Assembly: GCA_039178805.1 (NCBI GenBank)
Contig: JBCDFC010000065.1
Coordinates: 1 to 21,075, forward strand
Length of the DNA: 21,075 nucleotides
From: Thermohalobaculum sp039178805
Lineage (GTDB): Bacteria > Pseudomonadota > Alphaproteobacteria > Rhodobacterales > Rhodobacteraceae
Direction of reading: 5' to 3'
The notes beneath the pieces were generated by a model. The model saw only the letters and a list, made by a program, of their open reading frames with translations, did no database searches and had not been told where the DNA came from. The translations under genes were made by a program, and so were the position numbers. Shown here one piece after another: positions 6,454 through 14,307 of this stretch; the stretch's first letter is position 1, and each line of letters starts with the position of its first letter.

Positions 6454-7251
6454 TCATCGTCGCTTGCGGGTGACGAGGAAGAAGAGGGAGACGATCAGGA
6501 TCGAGATGGCGAGGAGCGCCGAGGAGATCGCATTGACCTCGGGCGTGACGACCCGGCGGAGCTGGCCCAGCATGTAGGTGGGTAGCGTGTCCTGCCCTGC
6601 GGATTTGACGAATTCGGTGATGACCACGTCGTCGAGACTGATCACGAAGGCGAGCATGGCGCCTGCGATGATCCCCGGCGCCATGAGCGGCAGGGTGATG
6701 CGCCGGAACGTCTCCCACGGCGTGGCGTAGAGATCGGCGGCCGCGGTTTCGAGCGTCGTGTCCATGCCCTCGAGCCGAGCGCGAATGGGCAGATAGGCGA
6801 AGGGGATGCAGAAGGCCGTGTGGGCCGCGATGAGATAGAAGAGGCCATGAAAGCCCGTCGCCTCCTTCACCACCGCGAAGACGATGAGGAGCGCCACGCC
6901 CGTCACGATTTCCGGCACCATCAGCGGCTGGTTGATCAACGCATAGACCGCCGTCAGCCCGCGATAGGGCGGCGTCCGCGTTGTCCCGAGCGCTGCCAGC
7001 GTCGCGAAGGTCGTCGCCAGGAGCGAGGCCCAGAAGGCCACCACCACGGACCGGATCGCCGCTTCCTGCACCTGCTCGTTCTCCCAAGCCGAGAGGTACC
7101 AACGGACCGAGAACCCTTCCCAGACAGCGAGGTTGGAGCCCGCGTTGAAGGAGTAAAAGACGAGCGTGATGATCGGGGCGTAGAGCGCCACGAAGCAGAT
7201 CAGCGCCACGGTCACGAAGCCGCGCTGCCGTTTGACCGAGAACTCAGCCAT
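6454..7251 (-). CDS. potC: Polyamine ABC transporter permease, PotC/PotI type
   Basis: This 265-residue inner-membrane permease has about six transmembrane helices. Marks are ALYAPIITLVFYSFN (22-36) in the first helix and periplasmic entry, the EAA cytoplasmic loop AADLYATPWETFRRITLPLM (171-190) that docks on PotA, and ISLDDVVITEF (204-214), highly typical of PotC/PotI. The ATG at 7249-7251 has GAAGG upstream and overlaps the potB stop by 8 bases (ATGGCTGA), a translational-coupling arrangement; an earlier ATG ten codons upstream is less likely. It forms the translocation pore with PotB, in an operon read potA-potB-potC. Confidence 0.93.
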   Translation of the reverse strand: MAEFSVKRQRGFVTVALICFVALYAPIITLVFYSFNAGSNLAVWEGFSVRWYLSAWENEQVQEAAIRSVVVAFWASLLATTFATLAALGTTRTPPYRGLTAVYALINQPLMVPEIVTGVALLIVFAVVKEATGFHGLFYLIAAHTAFCIPFAYLPIRARLEGMDTTLETAAADLYATPWETFRRITLPLMAPGIIAGAMLAFVISLDDVVITEFVKSAGQDTLPTYMLGQLRRVVTPEVNAISSALLAISILIVSLFFLVTRKRR

Positions 7252-8197
7252 CCTTCGCCGCCCTTTGTGCGGCGCGCACATAGAAGATCAGCGCCACCAT
7301 GACGAGCGCCAGCAGCGTGATCGAGAGCGCGGCACCGAGCGGCCAATTCCGCCCCTGCCCGAACTGCAGCTCGATCAGGTTGCCGAGCATCATGTTCTTG
7401 CCCCCGCCCAGGACCCGCGGCGTCACATAGGCGCCGAGGGATGGGATGAAGACCAGGATCGAGCCCGCGACAATCCCCGGCGCGACGAGCGGCAGGATCA
7501 CGCGGCGCAGCACCTGAAGCCGATCCGCGTAAAGGTCGTAGGCCGCCTCCACGAGCCTGAAATCGAGCTTCTCGATCGAGGCGTAGAGCGGCAGGACCAT
7601 CAGCGGGAAGTAGACATAGGCCATGCCGAGGGTCAGCGCGAAATCGGTGTAGAGCATCTGGATCGGCTCCTCGATCGCGCCGATGCCGATCAGGACCGAG
7701 TTCACGACGCCTTGCGCGCGGATCCATTCGAGGATCGCGAAAGTGCGGATGAGGAGGTTCGTCCAGAACGGGATGGTGATGAGGAAGAGCCAGAGATTGC
7801 GGTTCTGGGGCGAGCGGGTCGCGATGAAGTAGGCGGTGGGGAAGCCCAGCATGAGGCAAACCAGCGTCGTGAGGATCGAGAGCCTGACGGAGCGCCAGAA
7901 GATCGCAAGATGCGCGTCCTGGATCTGTAGGGTGTCCTCAAAGATGTCCCGCGTCATCAGGACCTTGAACCAGCCCTCGGTCGAGAAGGTCCAGATGACC
8001 CCGCCATAGGGCCCGGCCTCGAGGAACGAATAGACGATCACGACGAAGAGGGGGCCGGTCGCGAAGAGGGCGAGCCAGACGATCGCCGGCAGATTGAGCA
8101 ACCAGCGCCGCTTTGCGGCCTCGTGTTCGGGGTTGCGCGGCGCGGCGTCGGGTGTCGCTTCGGTCTCGGCTGTCGCTGTCGTCTCCGCCGGGGGCAT
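7244..8197 (-). CDS. potB: Polyamine ABC transporter permease, PotB/PotH type
   Basis: This is a 317-residue inner-membrane permease. A 30-residue polar, Ala/Thr/Glu-rich N-terminal tail precedes the first helix (LPAIVWLALFATGPLFVVIV, 36-55). Family marks are PFWTNLLIRTFAI (143-155), the EAA loop EAAYDLYADRLQVLRRVILP (217-236) and IPSLGAYVTPRVLGG (251-265). The ATG at 8195-8197 lies 3 bases after the potA stop with AAGGA upstream, and the 3' end overlaps potC by 8 bases. Together with PotC it makes the membrane channel driven by the PotA ATPase. The polar N-terminal tail is longer than in many homologues. Confidence 0.93.
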   Translation of the reverse strand: MPPAETTATAETEATPDAAPRNPEHEAAKRRWLLNLPAIVWLALFATGPLFVVIVYSFLEAGPYGGVIWTFSTEGWFKVLMTRDIFEDTLQIQDAHLAIFWRSVRLSILTTLVCLMLGFPTAYFIATRSPQNRNLWLFLITIPFWTNLLIRTFAILEWIRAQGVVNSVLIGIGAIEEPIQMLYTDFALTLGMAYVYFPLMVLPLYASIEKLDFRLVEAAYDLYADRLQVLRRVILPLVAPGIVAGSILVFIPSLGAYVTPRVLGGGKNMMLGNLIELQFGQGRNWPLGAALSITLLALVMVALIFYVRAAQRAAKDG

Positions 8198-8200
8198 CGC

Positions 8201-9337
8201 CTAGTCCTTCAGGATCTGAACGGCGCCGGGGGCGAGGGCGATGCCGACACGGGTGCCCGGCTCCGCAGTGCCCTCATCGGGCACGCTGTTCTGAATGCGC
8301 GCGGTGAAACTGGCGCCATCGTCGAGCGTAAGCCGGCAGAGCGTGTCGGTGCCGAAGAAAGTCAGCCCCTCGACCGATCCATCGAAGACCCCGTCGCCCG
8401 GCGGGGTGAGGCGCGCATGCTCGGGCCTCACCGCCGCGGTGACGCGCCCGGCCGGACGTACGCTCGGCGGTACCTGCGCCTCGACCGCCCCGCCGCAGGA
8501 AAGCGCAACGCGCGCGCGGGCGCCTTCGGCCGAAAGCACGTCCGCCTCGAGAAAATTCGTGTCGCCGATGAAGTCCGCGACGAAGCGCTCGCGGGGGTGG
8601 TGATAGATCTCCCTGGGCGGGCCGACCTGCAGAATGCGCCCCTCGCTCATCACGGCGAGGCGGTCTGACATGGTCAGCGCTTCTTCTTGGTCGTGGGTGA
8701 CGAAGACGAAGGTGATGCCGGTCTCGTGCTGCAGGCGCTTCAGCTCCACCTGCATCTCCTTCCTGAGTTTGTAGTCGAGGGCGGAGAGCGGCTCGTCCAG
8801 CAGCAGGACCTTCGGATGGGGCGCGAGGGCACGGGCGAGGGCGACGCGCTGCTGCTGCCCGCCCGAGATCTGATCGGTGCGGCGGGCGGCGAGATGCTCC
8901 ATGCGCACCAGCGCCAGCATCTCGGTGACCGTGCGGTCGATCTCCGCCTTCGGCCGCTTCAGCATCTCGAGCCCGAACGCGATGTTCCGCGCGACGCTCA
9001 TATGCGGGAAGAGAGCGTAGGACTGGAAAACCGTGTTCACGGGCCGGTGGTTGGGCGCGAGATGGGCGATGTCCTCGCCACCGAGGCGGATGCGCCCGTC
9101 GCTCGGCTGCTCAAAGCCCGCGATCAGCCGCAGGAGCGTGGTCTTACCGCAGCCCGAGGGGCCAAGCAGCGTAAAGAACTCGTTCGGGCGGATCTTGAGC
9201 GAGACCGCGTCGAGGGCGGTGACCGAGGCGGGGCCTGAGCCAAAGACTTTGGAGACGCCTGCGATCTCGATCCCGCCACCGGGCTCCGCGCTCCGAAACC
9301 CCGCAACGCTGGGCGTCTGTTCGGCCAAGTCGTCCAT
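8201..9337 (-). CDS. potA: Polyamine ABC transporter ATP-binding protein
   Basis: This 378-residue ATPase has a complete nucleotide-binding domain: Walker A GPSGCGKTT (59-67), Q-loop Gln105 in VFQSYALFP, signature ISGGQQQR (157-164), Walker B LLLDEP (178-183) and the H-loop His215 in VTHDQEE. A C-terminal TOBE-type regulatory domain follows (about 280-378, with AAVRPEHARL). This layout is that of PotA/PotG-class importers. The ATG at 9335-9337 is the natural start, although no strong ribosome-binding site is visible. It is the first gene of potA-potB-potC, spaced 3 bases from potB. A repeat-rich gene-free stretch lies upstream, so the promoter is probably within 9338-9440, but I see no clear hexamers. 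Confidence 0.95.
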   Translation of the reverse strand: MDDLAEQTPSVAGFRSAEPGGGIEIAGVSKVFGSGPASVTALDAVSLKIRPNEFFTLLGPSGCGKTTLLRLIAGFEQPSDGRIRLGGEDIAHLAPNHRPVNTVFQSYALFPHMSVARNIAFGLEMLKRPKAEIDRTVTEMLALVRMEHLAARRTDQISGGQQQRVALARALAPHPKVLLLDEPLSALDYKLRKEMQVELKRLQHETGITFVFVTHDQEEALTMSDRLAVMSEGRILQVGPPREIYHHPRERFVADFIGDTNFLEADVLSAEGARARVALSCGGAVEAQVPPSVRPAGRVTAAVRPEHARLTPPGDGVFDGSVEGLTFFGTDTLCRLTLDDGASFTARIQNSVPDEGTAEPGTRVGIALAPGAVQILKD

Positions 9338-9810
9338 GCGTCAGTCTAGGGCGGGGCGCACCCGACCCTGCAAGCGTTTTCTGCGGTGCGGCGCGCGGGA
9401 TAGACCTCGTGGTGCGGCTCGGGCGGAACGAACCCATCCACGCGATCCCCGGGCTTGACCCTGGGATCCAGAAATTCTCTCGGTTCCAGGGGTTTGGCCG
9501 AAGGCTGGATCGCCGGATCAGGTCCGGGAACTTCGGCGTCAAAGGTCTCGGACCGAATGCTAGTTGTTGGGCCAAGACCCTTGTTATCGTCATGGCCGGG
9601 CTTGATACGGCAATCCAGTTTCCAAGAGGCACTCCAATTCACTCGGTCTTCTGGATCCCCGGGTCGAGCCCGGGGATGACGTGAATGGCTCTTCCTGCAG
9701 GCTCTAACCACGAGGGCGCTCGAGAACACCGGTCTTTCAATTGCTAGTCGGTAAGTTCGATAGCCGGACCGCGTCCGGCGATGACGGGTTCAAATGCCTC
9801 GGCTCGCCGA
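9338..9810. repeat. Gene-free 473-base stretch with clustered palindromic repeats
   Basis: Between the potA start and the 3' end of the dehydrogenase-like gene there are two composite elements and one half element of the same dispersed family: 9443-9471 with 9505-9535, 9588-9618 with 9651-9681, and the half element 9759-9788. In 9588-9681 the two 31-base arms pair at about 24 positions across a 32-base spacer. Open frames crossing these repeats give the Arg/Pro/Asp-rich peptides typical of such elements and are not credible genes. The stretch must also hold the potA promoter and any terminator of the leftward catabolic operon. Confidence 0.8.
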
Positions 9811-10584
9811 CTATGCCCGCTTCCCCGGCAGGCCGAGGCGTTCGCGGAACGCGTCGAGCCCTGCTTCGAGCGCGTCGTAGCTTCCCTCCGCCCGCATCCG
9901 CTCACGGAGCGTCTGGTTCAGCCCGCCTTCGGTGTCGAGTGCTGCGATGGCCTCGTCGATACGCCCTGCGCCGTCGGTTGGCAGGCTGCCCAAGAACCCG
10001 CCGAGCATCGCCACGACATAGGCTTCAGCACCCTGCTCGTCGCCGGTGAGATTGGAGAGCCAACGGGTCGTCACCGCCATCTGGGCAAGGACGACAGAGG
10101 AGAGCGCAGTGGCGGCGAAGTGCGGGTTGAGCGCCGCCTCCGACGGCAGGGCGATCACGGGGTTCCGCTGGCCGAAGACCGCCTCGACAGCGCTTGCATC
10201 GGGCCAGACGGGCAGGGGGCAGCCGCCCTCGGCAACGAAGGGCAACGGGATCGTGATCGCGATGTCCTTCGCGGGGGTGCAGAGCTTCGTCAGTTCGGCA
10301 TGATCGACGCCGAGCATGACGGAAATCACCTGCTGCCCGGTTCGGAACGGAAGCGTCGGCAGGACGCTGCGCGCGGTTTCCGCCATGAGGCACAGCACGA
10401 CGATCTCGCTTTCCGCCACAAGGTCGCGGTTCGACGCGATCTCAACGTTCTCGAACGCGCTCGAGAGGGTCGCTGCATGATCCCGCCCACGGTCGGAGAC
10501 GAGGATCCGGTGCCCATCCTGCGCGATGCCACGCACCATCGCTGCAGCGATCGCGCCGGTGCCCAAGAACCCGATGCGGGCCAT
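9811..10584 (-). CDS. Pyrroline-5-carboxylate-reductase-like NAD(P)-binding oxidoreductase
   Basis: The 257-residue protein opens with a Rossmann strand and dinucleotide loop, ARIGFLGTGAIAAAMVRGI (2-20). Strands ending VVLCLM and ISVMLG follow, as in ProC-fold enzymes, and then an all-helical C-terminal dimerisation half. DTEGGLNQTLRERM near the C-terminus sits where true P5C reductases have their conserved GGTT block, so the family is right but the enzyme is divergent and need not make proline. It probably reduces or oxidises an imine/amino acid pair. The ATG at 10582-10584 is chosen over a GTG two codons earlier because GGAGGG lies 5 bases before it. It is third in an operon after the M24 and isomerase-fold genes (15-base gap), suggesting a shared catabolic pathway. 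Confidence 0.8.
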   Translation of the reverse strand: MARIGFLGTGAIAAAMVRGIAQDGHRILVSDRGRDHAATLSSAFENVEIASNRDLVAESEIVVLCLMAETARSVLPTLPFRTGQQVISVMLGVDHAELTKLCTPAKDIAITIPLPFVAEGGCPLPVWPDASAVEAVFGQRNPVIALPSEAALNPHFAATALSSVVLAQMAVTTRWLSNLTGDEQGAEAYVVAMLGGFLGSLPTDGAGRIDEAIAALDTEGGLNQTLRERMRAEGSYDALEAGLDAFRERLGLPGKRA

Positions 10585-10599
10585 GCTCACCCTCCGCTT

Positions 10600-11349
10600 T
10601 CAGGCGTTCTCGCGAGAGACAGCCAATAGGCTACCGGGCCCGACAATGCCCTCCAAGCCAGCCAGACGCGCCATATGCCATGCGAGGACCAAGTTGCTCG
10701 ACAAGACCGGCAGGCCGGTCTCGACCTCAAGCGCCTCGACGATGGGAAGCGTGCGAAGGTTGGTGCAGGAGAGGAAGAGCGCATCGACGCCGCCCCCTTG
10801 CACGAGCGCGCGCCCGGCCTCGAAGACGGAACGGGGTGCGATGCGGACGACCTTGGCCTCGTTCGCTTCGTCGAAGCTGCCGAAAAGCGGCGTCTCGACC
10901 CCCTCCTGCATCAGCGCGCCCCGCAGCCGTTCCGAAACCTCGGGGAGATAGGGCGAGAGAAAGGCGATGCGGCTGATGCCGAGGGTCTTGCATGCCGCGA
11001 GAAGCGCGCTCAGCGGATCTGCGACAGCGTTGGTGAGCGCGCCGATGCGAATCGCCTCGGCAACTTGCCGCGATCCGATCTGCGCACTGGCCGAGGTGCA
11101 GCCATAGCCGATGACATCGAAGCGGAGGCCCCGCGGCAGAAGACCTGCGGCGGCGGGGAGCGCGGTCTCCATCGCAGCGAGCATGTCGGACGTGACTTCG
11201 AGCCCGCTTGGCACCCGTGTGACGAGGAGCCGCGTCTCGACTGGAAACATGCGCCGAAAGTCGCCTTCGATCGTCTCATCGGCCTGGAGCGCCATGAGGC
11301 CGAGCACCGGGCCCGATGGCTCTTCGGAGCGATAGGGAAAGGCGCTCAC
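10600..11349 (-). CDS. Maleate isomerase/Asp-Glu racemase superfamily protein (EutA-like)
   Basis: This 249-residue two-lobed enzyme has two active-site cysteines in the expected places: Cys84 in IGYGCTSASAQIG and Cys195 in LFLSCTNLRTLPI. The SCTNLRT block and the length fit the maleate cis-trans isomerase/arylmalonate decarboxylase group, which also includes EutA of ectoine-degradation clusters, better than true amino-acid racemases. It would act through Cys-based proton transfer or thioether chemistry on a small carboxylate. The GTG start (11347-11349) overlaps the M24 gene stop by 4 bases (GTGA), indicating translational coupling. The reaction cannot be fixed from sequence; maleate-like isomerisation, racemisation and decarboxylation are all possible. 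Confidence 0.82.
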   Translation of the reverse strand: MSAFPYRSEEPSGPVLGLMALQADETIEGDFRRMFPVETRLLVTRVPSGLEVTSDMLAAMETALPAAAGLLPRGLRFDVIGYGCTSASAQIGSRQVAEAIRIGALTNAVADPLSALLAACKTLGISRIAFLSPYLPEVSERLRGALMQEGVETPLFGSFDEANEAKVVRIAPRSVFEAGRALVQGGGVDALFLSCTNLRTLPIVEALEVETGLPVLSSNLVLAWHMARLAGLEGIVGPGSLLAVSRENA

Positions 11350-12527
11350 GCCGCACCGCCGATCAAAGGGATCTGCGCGCGGGCCTTGGGGCTTAGGAAC
11401 TCGGGCCCGTCCGCGCGGATCACGATGTTCTCCTCATGCACCAGGACGCGACCCTTCCCCATCGCAATCGCGGGCTCCAGCGTCAGGACCATACCCTCTT
11501 GCAGGACCGTGCGGTCCGAGGGGATCAGCGACGGCCATTCGGTGAGCTGCATGCCGAGCCCGTGGCCGAGACGCCCAACGTCGCCACCGTCTTGCAGGCC
11601 CAGCACCTTGGCCATGGCCTGGAAGAGATCGGCGGCGCTTGCTCCTGGTCGCGCGACGGCTGCGCCGGCGTCGACTGCCTCGACCAAGCGGGCATGGGCA
11701 TCGGCGATCTTGGACGCAGGCTCCCCGATGGCGACATTTCGGTCGAAATCGCAGTAGTAGCCGTCGTGGACGATGCCGGTATCCAGCATCAACACATCGC
11801 CCACGGCCAAGGGCGCTTCGGTCGCGAGCGAGATCACGTCGCTATAGCCTGCGGGCCCGGCGGCGCCTGCGAGATAGGCGACCCAGTCGGCCCCTTCCTC
11901 GAGTGCGAGGGCCTGGAACTGTCGGAACACCTGGTCGAGCGGTACGCCAGGGGCCGCAATCTCACCAAGCCGCGCAAAGCTGCGGCCACCGATCGCGCAG
12001 GCGGTGCGGATCTTCTCGATCTCGGCCTCGGACTTCACGAGCCGGAGCTTGCGCATGATCCCGGCATCTGGTGCCAGGCGGCCCGGACCGAGCGTCTGGG
12101 CAAGGCGCCCCCAATCGGCCAGTGGCATCCTGAGATGGGATTCGGTCCCCATGGGCACGCCGATCCGACCCTGCCGACCCGCGAGCGATTTCGCCGTGTC
12201 CGCAACGAGACTGATGCCCTCGTCGCTCGGCCTTGGTGAGGGCCAAGTGCGGATCTCGCCGATAAATTCACGAGCGAAGGCGGCCGCGCCCATCTCCGGG
12301 ATCACGGCCACGGGCATGCCCTCTGCCGGAACGACGAGAAACCATGGGCGCGTCGGGCTTTCCCAGAAGCGTGTGAGGAAGCCCGAGAAGTAGCGAACCT
12401 CGGGCTCAGTCGTCAGGAGCAGGGCGCCGAGCTTCGCCTCCGACATCAATTCCTGCGCCCGGGCGAGCCTCGCGAGGTACTCATCCTTGGAAAATCCACG
12501 TCTCGAATGTTCAATCGGCGTATACAT
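11346..12527 (-). CDS. M24-family metallopeptidase-fold hydrolase (Xaa-Pro peptidase/ectoine-hydrolase-like)
   Basis: The 393-residue protein has a creatinase-type N-terminal domain (about 15-150, with LLLTTEPEVRYFSGF at 37-51) and a pita-bread catalytic domain. All five metal ligands are apparent: Asp249 (MLDTGIV), Asp260 (YYCDFDRN), His322 (RLGHGLGMQ), Glu351 (TLEPAI) and Glu365 (LVHEENIV). The ATG at 12525-12527 is chosen because AGGG lies just upstream and the family N-terminus begins there; a longer frame runs into the divergent promoter region. M24 members hydrolyse Xaa-Pro peptides, creatine or ectoine. As first gene of an operon with an EutA-like protein and opposite a solute transporter, a small-molecule amidohydrolase role seems likelier than general peptidase, but this is inference. 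Confidence 0.87.
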   Translation of the reverse strand: MYTPIEHSRRGFSKDEYLARLARAQELMSEAKLGALLLTTEPEVRYFSGFLTRFWESPTRPWFLVVPAEGMPVAVIPEMGAAAFAREFIGEIRTWPSPRPSDEGISLVADTAKSLAGRQGRIGVPMGTESHLRMPLADWGRLAQTLGPGRLAPDAGIMRKLRLVKSEAEIEKIRTACAIGGRSFARLGEIAAPGVPLDQVFRQFQALALEEGADWVAYLAGAAGPAGYSDVISLATEAPLAVGDVLMLDTGIVHDGYYCDFDRNVAIGEPASKIADAHARLVEAVDAGAAVARPGASAADLFQAMAKVLGLQDGGDVGRLGHGLGMQLTEWPSLIPSDRTVLQEGMVLTLEPAIAMGKGRVLVHEENIVIRADGPEFLSPKARAQIPLIGGAA

Positions 12528-12688
12528 ACAAACCCTAGTGCACCTTGACCTGGGCGTGACGTCAAGCACGTCCCGCCATCGACCAGGTCGCGAGCATCTG
12601 AAAAGCGGTAAAACAATCTTTGATCCGGGTCGCTGACCGAGGCATGGTCGGATCAACAACAAATCTCACACGACCTGGGAGGAACATC
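12528..12688. promoter_or_regulatory. Divergent promoter region with two inverted repeats
   Basis: This 161-base gap lies between the M24 operon (minus) and tctCBA (plus). TTGATCCG (12620-12627) and CGGATCAA (12649-12656) are perfect 8-bp inverted arms 21 bases apart, lying 32-69 bases before the tctC start. CTTGAC (12544-12549) and GTCAAG (12561-12566) form a second, 6-bp inverted pair close to the M24 start. They are candidate operators for joint control of uptake and catabolism. No consensus -35/-10 pair is clear. Confidence 0.45.
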
Positions 12689-13654
12689 ATGAGATTGGTC
12701 CACATTGTCGCGGCGGCGCTCACCGCGACGGTCATTGGCGGCGCGCCTGCGTCCTCTGCGGATATCGAAGAGATCCATTTCCTCATCCCTGGGGGCGCCG
12801 GCGGCGGTTGGGACGGGACTGCGCGCGGCACGGGCGAGGCGTTGACCAAAGCCGGGATCGTGGGCAGCGCAACCTATGAGAACATGTCGGGCGGCGGTGG
12901 TGGCAAGGCCATCGCGCATATCATCGAGACGGCGCCCAAGGCCGAGAACACGCTGATGGTGAACTCGACGCCGATCGTCATTCGCTCATTGCAGGGCGTG
13001 TTCCCGCAGAGCTTCCGCGACCTGACCTTGGTGGCGGGTACGATCGGCGACTACGCGGCGCTCGTCGTGAACACGGACAGCTCGATCCAGAGCTTTGGGG
13101 AGCTGAAGGCTGCGATCGATGCCGATCCAACCAATGTCGCCATCGGCGGCGGCTCGGTCGCGGGCGGCATGGACCACCTGGTCGCAGCCCTTGTGATGAA
13201 GTCGACGGGCATCGATCCGCTCAAGGTGAAGTACATCCCCTACGACGCGGGCGGCAAGGCCATGGCCGGGCTTCTCTCGGGCGAGATCAAGGCGCTCTCG
13301 ACCGGGTTCTCCGAGGCGATCGATCTCGCGCGACAGGATCAGGTGCGCATTCTTTGCGTGACCTCGGCCGAGCGCGTGGCGGCCGCAGCCGAGGTGCCCA
13401 CTTGCAAGGAGGAAGGTGCGGATGCGGAGTTCGTGAACTGGCGCGGTTTCTTCGGCCCGCCGGGCCTCTCCGAGGACAAGCGCCAGGCCTATGTCGCGGC
13501 CTTCACCAAGATGTATGACACCGAGGAGTGGGAGGCCGTGCGCGCCCGCAACGGCTGGGTCGAGATCTTCAACCCGGGCGACGAGTTCGCGAGCTTCCTC
13601 GAGACGCAGGAAAAGCAGATCGGCGATCTCATGCGCGAACTCGGCTTCCTGTGA
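12689..13654 (+). CDS. tctC: Tripartite tricarboxylate transporter substrate-binding protein
   Basis: This 321-residue periplasmic binding protein of the TctC (Bug) family has a signal peptide at about residues 1-24 (IVAAALTATVIGGAPASSA, cleavage near SSA-DI). IHFLIPGGAGGGWDGTARG (29-47) is the family's ligand-loop signature. YENMSGGGGGKAIAHI stands where others have a Pro-Gly-Ala-Gly-Gly motif. The ATG at 12689 is preceded by GGGAGGAAC at good spacing; the frame is open upstream but no other start fits. It captures an unknown carboxylate and hands it to TctB/TctA, encoded directly downstream. Ligand class (citrate, dicarboxylate, amino-acid-like) cannot be assigned from these motifs. Confidence 0.92.
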   Translation: MRLVHIVAAALTATVIGGAPASSADIEEIHFLIPGGAGGGWDGTARGTGEALTKAGIVGSATYENMSGGGGGKAIAHIIETAPKAENTLMVNSTPIVIRSLQGVFPQSFRDLTLVAGTIGDYAALVVNTDSSIQSFGELKAAIDADPTNVAIGGGSVAGGMDHLVAALVMKSTGIDPLKVKYIPYDAGGKAMAGLLSGEIKALSTGFSEAIDLARQDQVRILCVTSAERVAAAAEVPTCKEEGADAEFVNWRGFFGPPGLSEDKRQAYVAAFTKMYDTEEWEAVRARNGWVEIFNPGDEFASFLETQEKQIGDLMRELGFL

Positions 13655-13791
13655 GGCTGCGATAACGACGGCGGCGATGCGGGAACGGTGGCGGGAGCGG
13701 GGCGGTGAGCCTTCGTTCCCGGCCATCGCCCAACTCGCCGCCAGCAGCAGGTGATGGCCTCACCCGCCGGCGCCGCCATCGGAGGATGCGC

Positions 13792-14307
13792 ATGACCCTC
13801 TCCAAAGACCGGATCGGGGCGCTTCTGCTCCTCGTTTTCTGCTGCGGCTATTGGTACATGACGTATCAGATCCGCATGCTGCCGTTTCAAGCGGCGGCGG
13901 CCTTCAACTCCCGCACCATGCCCGAAGCGTTGGCGGTACTCGGCACGGGGCTCTGCCTCTTGTTGCTGGTCTTTCCGGGCTCGGATGAGAAGCTTGAGCT
14001 CAAGGGCTTCAAATGGGGCCTGGGCGCGATGATGATCGGCCTCATGGTGTTCTACGGGCTCGCGCTCCGGCCGCTCGGCTTTCTCCTCTCGACATCGATC
14101 TTCCTCATGGGCGGGTTTCTGGCACTGGGTGAGCGGAACCCGCTCACGCTGATCCTGGCCGCGGTGCCCATCACCGTCGCGTTCTGGGCGCTGATGAACT
14201 ACGGGCTCGATATTTACGTGCAGCCGCTGCCGGAGATCGACTTCGGCACAGCGGCGCCGCCTGCGGCGGAGAACGGCGGTACGAGCGGGGGTGCGAGCGA
14301 TGATTGA
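13792..14307 (+). CDS. tctB: Tripartite tricarboxylate transporter small membrane subunit
   Basis: This 171-residue membrane protein has about four transmembrane helices: RIGALLLLVFCCGYWYMTY at the N-terminus, LAVLGTGLCLLLLVF, WGLGAMMIGLMVFYGLALRPLG and the LGF...LILAAVPITVAFWALMNY pair. RPLGFLLSTSIFL is characteristic of TctB. A short polar Gly/Ala/Pro tail follows. The ATG at 13792 is preferred to the ATG two codons before because GGAGG sits at proper spacing only for the second. It lies 137 bases after tctC and overlaps tctA by 8 bases. TctB is the poorly conserved accessory subunit of this secondary transporter. Confidence 0.88.
   Translation: MTLSKDRIGALLLLVFCCGYWYMTYQIRMLPFQAAAAFNSRTMPEALAVLGTGLCLLLLVFPGSDEKLELKGFKWGLGAMMIGLMVFYGLALRPLGFLLSTSIFLMGGFLALGERNPLTLILAAVPITVAFWALMNYGLDIYVQPLPEIDFGTAAPPAAENGGTSGGASDD

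Noticed and set aside
9346..9729. Possible small gene of 127 codons on the minus strand
   Set aside because: It is made of the palindromic repeats and gives the Arg/Pro/Gly/Asp-rich peptide typical of falsely annotated repeat frames.
9443..9788. CRISPR array
   Set aside because: The repeats are few, imperfect, unequal in spacing and arranged as inverted arms, and there are no cas genes.
10675..11757. Plus-strand open frame of 360 codons
   Set aside because: It is antisense to the isomerase-fold and M24 genes, both of which have intact active-site residues.
9811..12527. Full ectoine-degradation operon
   Set aside because: Only the M24 and EutA-like members have counterparts; no diaminobutyrate deacetylase, aminotransferase, EutB/EutC or AsnC-type regulator genes are present, and the M24 protein lacks an obvious ectoine-hydrolase signature.
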